The translations under genes and the position numbers were made by a program. From positions 1 to 5,482 of the forward strand of contig URPI01000147.1 of NCBI GenBank assembly GCA_900549705.1: a stretch of DNA of 5,482 nucleotides, read 5' to 3'. Below are positions 1-5,482 of the stretch, one piece after another. The DNA is from an uncultured Eubacteriales bacterium (lineage in GTDB: Bacteria; Bacillota; Clostridia; Oscillospirales; Oscillospiraceae). The notes under the pieces were generated by a model. The model was not told where the DNA came from. It worked only from the letters and a program-made list of their open reading frames with translations, and did no database searches. Position 1 is the stretch's first letter; each line of letters opens with the position of its first letter.

Positions 1-1086
1 GGTCAGGTGACGTTCCGGGAGGAGGGGCTGGAGGAATTGTTTTCCCAGGCACAGGCGGCGGGAATCACCTTTTCCGCCGCTTATCAGCGCGCGGATTACT
101 ATGTGATTTCCGTCCCAACCCCTTATGAAAAGGTCAGCAGGAAAATGGATGCCGGGGCTGTGCTGGCAGCGGTTCGGCAGGTTTTGTGTGTTTGCCCCAA
201 GGGCGCTGTAATTATCATAGAATCCACGGTTTCCCCGGGAACCATCCACCGGTGCATTTATCCCATTGCGGAGGCAGCGGGATTCACGCCGGGGGAGGAT
301 ATTTTCCTGGTTCATGCGCCGGAACGCATTATTCCGGGCAATATGCTGGCAGAGCTTGAGAAAAACAATCGCATCATTGGTGCCGACCAGCCGGAAGTCG
401 GCCAGCGTGTGAAGCGGCTGTATGCTTCTTTTTGCCGCGGTGACATTGCAGTGACGGATATTCGCACCGCCGAAATGACAAAGGTGGCAGAAAACGCCTT
501 TCGGGCTGTAAATATTGCCTTTGCCAATGAGCTGGCGACAATCTGCCATGCGTCCGGGCTGGATGTATACGAAATTATCCGCCTGTGCAATATGCACCCA
601 AGGGTGAATATTTTGCAGCCCGGCCCCGGTGTGGGCGGTCACTGCATCAGCGTTGACCCCTGGTTCCTGGTGGGGGATTATCCGGCGCTTGCCAGGGTGA
701 TTGGGTCAGCCATGGAGGAAAACAATGCCATGCCGGACTATGTGCTGGGCAGAATCCGGGCAGTTATGGAAGAAAATGGACTGCGCAGCCTGCATCGGGT
801 GGGGCTTTACGGCTTGACCTACAAGGAGAATGTGGACGATATTCGCAATGCGCCGACGCTGCAGCTGCTGGAGCGGCAGAATTGCTTTCCGGTGTATGAC
901 CCCTTTGTGGCGCGGGATGTGGTTCCGTGCCAGCATCATGACCTGATGCAGTTTTTGGGCACGGTGGATATGGTGGTTATCATGGTAAAGCATCGGCAGA
1001 TTCAGGAAAATCAGCACCGGCTGCGGGGTAAGGTGATATTGGATTGCTGCAACGCGGTGCAGCTTCCCGGCGTTTACCATCTGTAA
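1..1086 (+). CDS. wecC: UDP-N-acetyl-D-mannosamine dehydrogenase (WecC type), 5'-truncated by window edge
   Basis: This enzyme family oxidises UDP-ManNAc with two NAD+ to UDP-ManNAcA in the cytoplasm, supplying an acidic sugar for surface polymers. The frame is open from base 1, so the gene starts upstream; 361 residues are present against about 420 for the family. The missing 45 or so residues would carry the N-terminal Rossmann GxGxxG motif. Counting from the codon at base 7, visible motifs are SVPTP (35-39), APERIIPG (104-111), the TAEMTKVAENAFR block with Lys159 and Asn163, GPGVGGHCISVDP (206-218) with catalytic Cys213 (codon 643-645), and GLTYKENVDDIR (269-280) with Lys273. The HPRVNILQPGPGVGGHC context is the WecC version of the motif rather than the WbpA/TviB or UDP-glucose dehydrogenase version. 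All catalytic positions I can check are intact. The epimerase that makes its substrate starts 16 nt downstream, which supports the assignment. The GTG at base 7 is only an internal codon. Confidence 0.95.
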   Translation, partial: GQVTFREEGLEELFSQAQAAGITFSAAYQRADYYVISVPTPYEKVSRKMDAGAVLAAVRQVLCVCPKGAVIIIESTVSPGTIHRCIYPIAEAAGFTPGEDIFLVHAPERIIPGNMLAELEKNNRIIGADQPEVGQRVKRLYASFCRGDIAVTDIRTAEMTKVAENAFRAVNIAFANELATICHASGLDVYEIIRLCNMHPRVNILQPGPGVGGHCISVDPWFLVGDYPALARVIGSAMEENNAMPDYVLGRIRAVMEENGLRSLHRVGLYGLTYKENVDDIRNAPTLQLLERQNCFPVYDPFVARDVVPCQHHDLMQFLGTVDMVVIMVKHRQIQENQHRLRGKVILDCCNAVQLPGVYHL

Positions 1087-1102
1087 TCAGGAGGGCGGCA
1101 GC

Positions 1103-2200
1103 ATGAAAAAAGTGATGCTCGTATTTGGAACCCGGCCAGAGGCTATCAAGATGTGCCCGCTGGTGCGGGAGCTGCAAAAAAGAGCGGCATTTCAAACCGT
1201 CGTCTGTGTCACCGGCCAGCATCAGCAGATGCTGGCCGATGTGCTGAGTACCTTCGGCGTTGCCCCGGATTATCAGTTGTCCATCATGAAGGAGCGGCAG
1301 ACGCTGTTTGATATTACAGTCAACGTACTGCGGGGGATGGAGGATATTTTGAAACGGGAGCAGCCGGACATGGTGCTGGTGCAGGGAGATACCTCTACCA
1401 CCTTTGCGGCGGCGCTGGCCTGTTTTTATTGCCGGATTCCGGTGGGGCACGTGGAGGCAGGTCTGCGAACCTACCAAATGGACAGCCCTTTTCCCGAGGA
1501 ATTTAACCGGCAGACAGTTTCCTCCATCGCGGGGCTGCACTTTGCGCCAACCCGATACGCGGCGGACAATCTCCTGCGGGAAGGCTGCCCCAGGGAACGG
1601 GTTTTCGTGACAGGCAACACGGGCATTGATGCCCTGCGCTACACCGTCCGCCGGGATTATGCCCATCCGGTATTGGATTGGGCGGCGGACAGCAGGCTCG
1701 TGCTGATGACGGCACATCGTCGGGAAAGCCTGGGGGAACCAATGAGAAATATGTTCCGCGCTGTGCGGCAAGTGCTGGAGGAGCAGCCGGGGGTCAAGAT
1801 TGTGTACCCCATTCACAAAAATCCTGCCGTTCGGCAAATCGCCTGTGAAATCCTCAGCAATCACCCGTGCATTCGGCTGACGGAGCCGCTGGACGTATTG
1901 GATTTTCACAATTTCATGGCCAAAAGCCATCTGATTCTCACGGATTCTGGCGGCATTCAGGAGGAAGCCCCCTTCCTGGGGAAGCCTGTGCTGGTGATGC
2001 GGAACACCACGGAGCGGCCGGAGGGCATCGCTGCCGGAACGCTCAAACTGGTGGGCACGGGGGAAGGGGAAATTTATCGGGCATTTACCCGTTTGCTGAC
2101 GGAGAAAAGTGCCTATGAGGCCATGGCTCATGCAGCCAGTCCCTATGGACAGGGGTACGCCAGCAGCACCATTGCCGATGTTCTGGAAGCGCAGCTTTGA
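1103..2200 (+). CDS. wecB: UDP-N-acetylglucosamine 2-epimerase, non-hydrolysing (WecB/MnaA)
   Basis: This enzyme interconverts UDP-GlcNAc and UDP-ManNAc in the cytoplasm and so feeds the WecC enzyme encoded just upstream. At 365 residues it has normal length for the family (about 360-380). Motifs seen: VFGTRPEAIKM (7-17) with the conserved Arg11, TGQH (37-40), QGDTSTT (94-100) with Asp96, HVEAGLR (116-122) with Glu118, PEEFNR (131-136), AHRRE (204-208) with His205, DSGGIQEE (281-288) and ERPEG (304-308) in the UDP-binding C-terminal half. These match the known Asp/Glu/Glu/His active-site positions of E. coli WecB. The ATG start at 1103 is preceded by AGGAGGG (1089-1095) with a 7-nt spacer. 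The gap to the dehydrogenase is 16 nt, so co-transcription is likely. The related hydrolysing enzyme NeuC/SiaA is less likely given the directly adjacent wecC and the full set of WecB motifs. Confidence 0.96.
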   Translation: MKKVMLVFGTRPEAIKMCPLVRELQKRAAFQTVVCVTGQHQQMLADVLSTFGVAPDYQLSIMKERQTLFDITVNVLRGMEDILKREQPDMVLVQGDTSTTFAAALACFYCRIPVGHVEAGLRTYQMDSPFPEEFNRQTVSSIAGLHFAPTRYAADNLLREGCPRERVFVTGNTGIDALRYTVRRDYAHPVLDWAADSRLVLMTAHRRESLGEPMRNMFRAVRQVLEEQPGVKIVYPIHKNPAVRQIACEILSNHPCIRLTEPLDVLDFHNFMAKSHLILTDSGGIQEEAPFLGKPVLVMRNTTERPEGIAAGTLKLVGTGEGEIYRAFTRLLTEKSAYEAMAHAASPYGQGYASSTIADVLEAQL

Positions 2201-2215
2201 GAAGGGGGAGCGGAT

Positions 2216-3298
2216 ATGAAGCGGGTTTTGCTGGTGATAGAGGGGGCGCTGGATGATTCCGGTGTCCCCAATGTGGTGATGCACACGGTAAGAGGATTGT
2301 GCGGACAATACCGATTTGATGTGCTGTGCCGCGCCACCCAGCCCGGCTCGTTTGACCGGGAATTTGCAGGCTATGGCGGAACCGTGTATCGGATGGCGCT
2401 GCCGGACTACAATGTTCATCCGCTGCTGTTTCTGCTGCGGCCACTGCTTCTCCGCCGGAAGCTGAAGGCACTTTTTCGCGTCAACGCCTATGACATTGTT
2501 CATTGCCATTCCGGCTTTGAAGCCGGGCTGATTGCCCGAATTGCGGCAAGGCATCATGTGCCGGTGAGGATTGCCCACGCCCACGGAACCTACCAAACCA
2601 AACGCAAAAATCCGCTGCTGACTGCCTATCATCAGTGGAACCGGAAACAGATTGAAAAGGATTGCACCGCAAAGCTGGCCTGTTCCGGCGTGGCGGGAGA
2701 AACGCTGTATCTGAATAGAACGTTCTGGAATATCCTGAACCCGGTGGATTTGTCTTTTTACGGGAACGTTGAAAAGATTCCGCACACCGGAATCCATTTG
2801 CTTCAAATCGGCTATTTTTCCCCGGTGAAAAATCAGCTGTTCACCCTGCAAGTGGTGCAGGAGCTGAAGCGTCGGGGGAAGGCGGTCACCGTCGCCTTTT
2901 TGGGCTATTGCCGGGGACAAGGGTATTACCGGCAGATGATGCAGTTCATTTCCGAGCATGGGTTGGAGGAGCAGGTGCTGTTTTATCCCCGCAATGCAGA
3001 TAAGGTGCAGCTTTTGGGCTGGGCGGATTTGGTGCTGCTGCCGTCAAGCCGTGAGGGGCTGCCCCTGGTGAGCCTGGAAGCCCAAGCGGGCAAAACCCGG
3101 TGCCTGCTGTCCGACCGGGTGCCCCGGGAGGCAGACCGGGGGGCTGCCGTATTTCTGCCCTATAACGACCTGGAGCAATGGACAGAGGCCATTGCGTCGG
3201 GAGATTTTTCCGCGGCGGTCGATGGGCAGCGCCTGAATGCGGTTGGGCTTCCTTCCTATTTGGAGCACATGCGGCGGGCGTATGAGGGGATGCAGTAG
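2216..3298 (+). CDS. Glycosyltransferase family 4 (GT-B fold, EpsF/capsule type)
   Basis: This is a 360-residue retaining glycosyltransferase of the GT4 class, expected to add one sugar from a nucleotide donor to the growing lipid-linked repeat unit at the cytoplasmic face of the membrane. The N-terminal acceptor domain begins with the beta-strand KRVLLVIEG. It carries HCHSGFEAGLIARI (96-109) and RIAHAHGT (118-125), as in EpsF-like enzymes where the latter is usually RIAHSHN. The C-terminal donor domain has GYFSPVKNQ (199-207) with the sugar-phosphate-binding Lys205, and the EX7E motif E280-GLPLVSL-E288. The usual N-terminal GG[AV]E motif is replaced by SGVPN (15-19). There is no signal peptide or clear membrane helix, though 67-85 is a leucine/arginine-rich, possibly membrane-associating stretch. 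The start at 2216 has a strong purine-rich site AAGGGGGAG (2202-2210) and lies 15 nt after wecB. Donor and acceptor cannot be read from the sequence. Confidence 0.9.
   Translation: MKRVLLVIEGALDDSGVPNVVMHTVRGLCGQYRFDVLCRATQPGSFDREFAGYGGTVYRMALPDYNVHPLLFLLRPLLLRRKLKALFRVNAYDIVHCHSGFEAGLIARIAARHHVPVRIAHAHGTYQTKRKNPLLTAYHQWNRKQIEKDCTAKLACSGVAGETLYLNRTFWNILNPVDLSFYGNVEKIPHTGIHLLQIGYFSPVKNQLFTLQVVQELKRRGKAVTVAFLGYCRGQGYYRQMMQFISEHGLEEQVLFYPRNADKVQLLGWADLVLLPSSREGLPLVSLEAQAGKTRCLLSDRVPREADRGAAVFLPYNDLEQWTEAIASGDFSAAVDGQRLNAVGLPSYLEHMRRAYEGMQ
3284..3289 (+). promoter_or_regulatory. Ribosome binding site choosing the GT2 start
   Basis: GAGGGG lies inside the last codons of the GT4 gene, 10 nt before the ATG at 3300. 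It is a moderate match to the Shine-Dalgarno core and supports 3300 over the in-frame ATG at 3237. The start overlaps the preceding stop region, so coupled translation may matter more than this site's strength. Confidence 0.5.
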
Positions 3299-3299
3299 C

Positions 3300-4316
3300 A
3301 TGAAATACAGCATTATCATTCCGGTTTACAATGCTGAACCGTATCTATCCGACTGCATCCGGTCAATTTTAGCCCAAGCTGTCCGGGATTATGAGGTTAT
3401 CCTGGTCAATGACGGCTCCACGGACAAAAGCGAAGCAATCTGCCGGGAATATGTGGGGCGGGATTCCAGATTTCGCCTGATTTCCCAGCCGAACAGCGGC
3501 CCGCTGGCCGCCCGGATGACCGGTATCCGTGCCGCGCGGGGGGAATATGTGCTGTTTTTGGATGCGGATGACCAGTGGCTGCCCCACACGCTTGCCACCC
3601 TGGATGCCATTTTGACGGAGTACCGTGCGGATGTGCTGGTATTCTTTTTTCAGCGGTTTGACTGCCAGGGGGAGGAAAAACAACTGACAGCTCCAATCCC
3701 CGGCACACATTATTATGACAAAAGCCAATTTCGGGACTATGTATCCCGTTGGCTGCAAAACACGGCACTGAACGCCATGTGGCTGAAAGCGGTGCGCCGC
3801 GCCTGCCTGGTGCATCCGCAGGAAGCCATCCCCCCAATCAGCTTCGGGGATGACCTGCTGCAAACGGCCTGGGTGCTCCACTGCGCCCGTTCCCTTGTTT
3901 GCACCGACCGGGTGCTCTATCGCTACCGCATCACGCCGGGAAGCATTCTGAACTGCTTTCGACCCCGATATGTGGGGGACATTGCCGCAGCCTATGCGGC
4001 AGTGTACCGGTTTCTGCAAAGGGATTTTGCCGGTGACGCGGAACTGGAGCGGGTTTTCTTCCGCGCCTATGGACGGGAAATCTGCAACGCGGTGCTGCAT
4101 CTGTTTCGGACGGCAAACAGCAAGGAAATTGGAAGGTGGACGGAATTTCTTCGCACCAATGCGCTGTTCCGCCGCATGATGGAGATGTCGCTGCCGCATC
4201 CCCCGCGGCAGCGCGTGACTTGGTGGCTCGTTTGTCGGAATCGGCCACGCCTGTCCAAATGGACGGCAAAGCTGATTTTTGCAGTCCAGAGCAGGAGAAA
4301 CGAGAAAAAAGCGTAG
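3300..4316 (+). CDS. Glycosyltransferase family 2 (GT-A fold)
   Basis: This is a 338-residue inverting glycosyltransferase of the GT2 class, probably adding another sugar to the polysaccharide repeat unit in the cytoplasm. The N-terminal GT-A domain is clear: SIIIPVYNAEPYL (4-16), ILVNDGSTDKS (34-44) with UDP-binding Asp38, NSGPLAARMTGI (65-76), and LFLDADD (85-91) carrying the metal-binding DxD. Further on, SFGDDLLQT (181-189) fits the usual (E/G)D catalytic-base region and YRYR (207-210) is typical of the family. The C-terminal third is variable, helical-looking and ends in a strongly basic tail. The frame is open upstream to an ATG at 3237, but that would add 21 residues unlike GT2. The start at 3300 puts the SIIIPVYN strand at the N-terminus as in relatives. 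It begins 1 nt after the preceding stop codon, so translation is probably coupled. Substrates are unknown. Confidence 0.92.
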   Translation: MKYSIIIPVYNAEPYLSDCIRSILAQAVRDYEVILVNDGSTDKSEAICREYVGRDSRFRLISQPNSGPLAARMTGIRAARGEYVLFLDADDQWLPHTLATLDAILTEYRADVLVFFFQRFDCQGEEKQLTAPIPGTHYYDKSQFRDYVSRWLQNTALNAMWLKAVRRACLVHPQEAIPPISFGDDLLQTAWVLHCARSLVCTDRVLYRYRITPGSILNCFRPRYVGDIAAAYAAVYRFLQRDFAGDAELERVFFRAYGREICNAVLHLFRTANSKEIGRWTEFLRTNALFRRMMEMSLPHPPRQRVTWWLVCRNRPRLSKWTAKLIFAVQSRRNEKKA

Positions 4317-4332
4317 GACATACTGCTCTTTT
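4288..4332 (+). terminator. Possible weak intrinsic terminator spanning the GT2 stop codon
   Basis: AGAGCAG (4288-4294) and CTGCTCT (4323-4329) are perfect reverse complements (7 bp), and the right arm runs directly into a short T-run (4329-4332). The loop is 28 nt with no obvious internal stem, and the T-run is broken by a G at 4333, so this is at best a weak terminator. Its place at the end of the four-gene block, just before a new promoter, is the main reason to list it. Read-through into the next gene is quite possible. Confidence 0.25.
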
Positions 4333-4363
4333 GCACAAATAAAACGGATTTGCGTTCTTTGAA

Positions 4364-4403
4364 TTTTTTTCGTATTGATTTTATGCGCTCTCTCATGTAA
4401 AAT
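4364..4403 (+). promoter_or_regulatory. Sigma-A-type promoter for the dehydratase gene
   Basis: The -35 element TTGATT (4375-4380, 4 of 6 to TTGACA) and the -10 element TAAAAT (4398-4403, 5 of 6 to TATAAT) are separated by exactly 17 nt. A seven-T tract (4364-4370) sits just upstream of the -35 element, where an UP-like element would lie. The region is much more A+T-rich than the flanking genes. Transcription would begin near G4410, giving a leader of about 112 nt before the ATG at 4522. I see no clear operator inverted repeat over the promoter. Confidence 0.65.
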
Positions 4404-4423
4404 AGGTCTGTTTAAAACCTTGC

Positions 4424-4472
4424 AATTGCGGGGAAACCCACCGGGTGGTCAGTGCGGCTGTGCCCGGCAATT
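4424..4472 (+). ncRNA. Predicted structured 5' leader RNA (three-way junction), candidate cis-regulatory element
   Basis: The leader folds by eye into a compact three-way junction. The closing stem is AATTGC (4424-4429) with GCAATT (4467-4472). Next is a GNRA hairpin: GGG (4430-4432), loop GAAA (4433-4436), CCC (4437-4439). A 2-nt linker (4440-4441) leads to a longer hairpin of CGGGTG (4442-4447) with TGCCCG (4461-4466), using two wobble pairs. That hairpin continues after a 2-nt bulge (4448-4449) as CAGT (4450-4453) with GCTG (4457-4460) around a GCG loop. About 38 of 49 bases pair, with no unpaired bases at two of the three junction strands. Competing pairings exist, for example CCAC (4438-4441) with GTGG (4445-4448). 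No T-run follows, so it is not a terminator. I do not recognise it as a known riboswitch class. It lies 49 nt upstream of the start codon, so any control over translation would be indirect. Confidence 0.4.
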
Positions 4473-4485
4473 ACAACATAGACAG

Positions 4486-4503
4486 TTCCATGGTGTATTG
4501 GAA
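4486..4503 (+). other. Small hairpin next to the ribosome binding site
   Basis: TTCCA (4486-4490) and TGGAA (4499-4503) can form a 5-bp stem with an 8-nt loop, ending one base before the purine-rich site AAGGAGAG. Such a hairpin could influence access to the ribosome binding site or keep it exposed. The stem is short and may be chance. Confidence 0.25.
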
Positions 4504-4504
4504 T

Positions 4505-4512
4505 AAGGAGAG
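4505..4512 (+). promoter_or_regulatory. Ribosome binding site of the dehydratase gene
   Basis: AAGGAGAG is a near-ideal Shine-Dalgarno sequence, with 9 nt between its last base and the ATG at 4522. It fixes the start of the downstream gene, which has no other good upstream start in frame. Confidence 0.75.
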
Positions 4513-4521
4513 AATTTAGAA

Positions 4522-5482
4522 ATGAAAAAGCGCAAAGTCCGATTGCCTTTGATTATATACGATATGCTCATTTTAATTGCGCTGGAATTTTTCCTGTTGG
4601 GCGTGTATGAGGGTGAGCAGTCCATGAGCTGGCAGGCCTGTGTGCTGCACGGCGGCATTATGTTTGTGTGCATCTTTGCGTCCAGGTTGGTATGCGGAAC
4701 ATACCAGCAGATTTGGCGCTATGGCGGCATCCAGTGCTATATGGGTCTGCTTGCGGCGGATGCGCTGGGATTTATTGCGGATTTTCTGGTGGAGCGGATT
4801 GTGCCGTTCATTGTCCCGGAGCTGGCAAGTGTCAACTTTGCGCGGCTTTTGTCGCTGGCCTGTATGAACCTGCTGGCCACGCTGTCCATTCGGATGATTT
4901 ACCGCTATGCCTTTAAATGCGGCACGGAGGATTCCAGAATGGGCGCTTTTCTGCGCTGGCTGATTTTCCTGTTTGCCGGTGACGAAATGGAGTATCAGAA
5001 CCCAGAGCGGGATCAGAAAATCAAGATTGCCATTGTGGGTGCAGGGCGCATTGGTGTCAATCTGGCGGAGGAACTGCTGGGCAATCCCCGCTCCCGCTAC
5101 ACCCCCCGCTGCTTTGTTGACTGCGACCCGGAAAAGGCCGGACGTACCATCCATAGCATTCCGGTGCTGCTGGAAGGGGCAGATTCCATGCAGCAGCTGC
5201 GCAAGTATGAGGTGCAGGAAATTGTTATGGCAATCCCCGGCATTGCGGATGAGAAAAAGCGGGAATTGTTTGCCACCTATTCCAGAGCAGGCTATAAAAT
5301 TAAGGTGTATGATTTCCCCACGATGCAGTCTGCCGGCGGTAAGCGTCAGATGCGGGAATTTGACATTGAGGAGCTGCTGTTCCGAAAGCCTGTCAGTATT
5401 TCCGACGAAAAGACCAATTCCTACTACCGCAACAAGGTGGTTATGATTACCGGCGGCGGCGGCTCCATCGGCTCGGAGCTGT
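4522..5482 (+). CDS. Membrane-anchored nucleotide-sugar 4,6-dehydratase (CapD/EpsC/PglF family), 3'-truncated by window edge
   Basis: The family converts UDP-GlcNAc (or a related UDP-HexNAc) to a 4-keto-6-deoxy sugar at the inner face of the membrane, for capsule, EPS or glycan sugars. 320 codons are present; relatives run about 600-650 residues, so roughly half is missing. The N-terminus has four hydrophobic segments near 11-28, 42-58, 74-98 and 107-128, with the usual WRYGG after the second. A CoA-binding-like Rossmann domain follows with IAIVGAGRIG (169-178), FVDCDPEKAGRTI (198-210) and IPVLLE (213-218). DIEELLFRKPV (281-291) matches the family's DIEDLL-RxPV linker. The catalytic SDR domain starts with VMITGGGGSIGSEL (307-320), the NAD(P)-binding GxxGxxG, exactly at the window end. 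Its catalytic Tyr/Lys region is not visible, so a 5-epimerase or inactive variant cannot be excluded. An extra hydrophobic patch (141-152) lies between the last helix and the Rossmann domain. It has its own promoter and leader. Confidence 0.92.
   Translation, partial: MKKRKVRLPLIIYDMLILIALEFFLLGVYEGEQSMSWQACVLHGGIMFVCIFASRLVCGTYQQIWRYGGIQCYMGLLAADALGFIADFLVERIVPFIVPELASVNFARLLSLACMNLLATLSIRMIYRYAFKCGTEDSRMGAFLRWLIFLFAGDEMEYQNPERDQKIKIAIVGAGRIGVNLAEELLGNPRSRYTPRCFVDCDPEKAGRTIHSIPVLLEGADSMQQLRKYEVQEIVMAIPGIADEKKRELFATYSRAGYKIKVYDFPTMQSAGGKRQMREFDIEELLFRKPVSISDEKTNSYYRNKVVMITGGGGSIGSEL

Larger units (their letters stand above)
4317..4521. other. Intergenic region between GT2 and dehydratase genes
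   Basis: These 205 nt contain no credible protein gene. The first half is A+T-rich and carries the promoter. The second half is more G+C-rich and carries the foldable leader, a small hairpin and the ribosome binding site. This is the only gap longer than 16 nt in the window, marking a transcription-unit boundary or an internal control point of the cluster. Confidence 0.8.

Noticed and set aside
1..9. GTG at base 7 as the true start of the dehydrogenase
   Set aside because: The frame is open to base 1, no ribosome binding site precedes it, and the protein would lack the N-terminal NAD-binding motif. The window edge simply cuts the gene.
980..2959. A 659-codon open frame on the minus strand
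   Set aside because: It lies antisense across wecC, wecB and the GT4 gene. The protein is low in recognisable motifs and rich in His, Pro, Gln and Arg, as expected from the complement of G+C-rich coding DNA with strong third-position bias. Three well-conserved genes on the + strand explain the same bases.
3237..3299. An upstream in-frame ATG that would lengthen the GT2 protein by 21 residues
   Set aside because: The added residues overlap the GT4 coding end and do not resemble a GT2 N-terminus, and the family's first beta-strand begins right after the ATG at 3300.
3369..4199. A 276-codon minus-strand open frame
   Set aside because: It is the antisense shadow of the GT2 gene. It has no family motif, and its composition is typical of reversed coding sequence.
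4336..4370. Terminator-like hairpins before the seven-T tract (CAAAT/ATTTG at 4336-4352, or AACG/CGTT at 4343-4356)
   Set aside because: The stems are only 4-5 bp and A+T-rich or very short, and the T-tract starts 7 or more bases after the stems. The tract fits better as an upstream promoter element.
4404..4521. Firm assignment of the leader to EAR, a c-di-GMP riboswitch or a LoaP target
   Set aside because: I cannot match conserved core sequences of these classes by eye. Position next to an epsC-like gene is suggestive but not enough, so it is reported only as a candidate structured RNA.
4573..5154. A minus-strand open frame of 193 codons opposite the dehydratase gene
   Set aside because: The + strand reading over the same bases gives a clear membrane dehydratase with several family motifs; the minus-strand protein shows nothing recognisable.
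4973..5446. A + strand open frame of 157 codons in another frame inside the dehydratase gene
   Set aside because: It overlaps the Rossmann region of the dehydratase, which has strong motifs in its own frame, and its protein has no recognisable domain.

Overview
This window is an ordinary-looking but well-preserved piece of a surface polysaccharide (capsule or exopolysaccharide) gene cluster. All five genes lie on the + strand. The strong AGGAGG-type ribosome binding sites, tight gene packing, sigma-A-like promoter and EpsF/EpsC/CapD-like proteins suggest a Gram-positive Firmicute. The G+C-rich codon use (many CGG, GCG, CTG and CCG codons) points to a higher-GC Clostridia lineage such as Oscillospiraceae/Ruminococcaceae. 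That placement is an inference from style, not from a marker gene.

Layout. Positions 1-4316 hold four tightly spaced genes that look like one operon. The first is the 3' part of a WecC-type UDP-N-acetyl-D-mannosamine dehydrogenase (5' end outside the window). It is followed by a complete WecB-type UDP-GlcNAc 2-epimerase, a GT4 glycosyltransferase and a GT2 glycosyltransferase. Gaps are 16, 15 and 1 nt. A 205-nt intergenic region (4317-4521) follows, clearly more A+T-rich in its first half. It contains a good sigma-A-like promoter and then a compact, foldable leader RNA. Positions 4522-5482 hold the 5' part of a membrane-anchored nucleotide-sugar dehydratase of the CapD/EpsC/PglF family, which runs off the window end.

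How the genes work together. WecB converts UDP-GlcNAc to UDP-ManNAc and WecC oxidises that to UDP-ManNAcA, so the polymer probably contains N-acetylmannosaminuronic acid. The two glycosyltransferases would add sugars to a lipid-linked repeat unit at the cytoplasmic face. The last gene probably makes a 4-keto-6-deoxy UDP-HexNAc, the precursor of sugars such as QuiNAc, FucNAc or bacillosamine. The initiating phosphoglycosyltransferase, flippase and polymerase are not in the window.

The least explained part is the intergenic region: promoter TTGATT-N17-TAAAAT at 4375-4403, followed by a predicted three-way-junction RNA at 4424-4472. It is a reasonable candidate cis-regulatory RNA, but the fold was worked out by eye and has no comparative support here. 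No RNA genes, CRISPR arrays, insertion sequences or attachment sites were seen.
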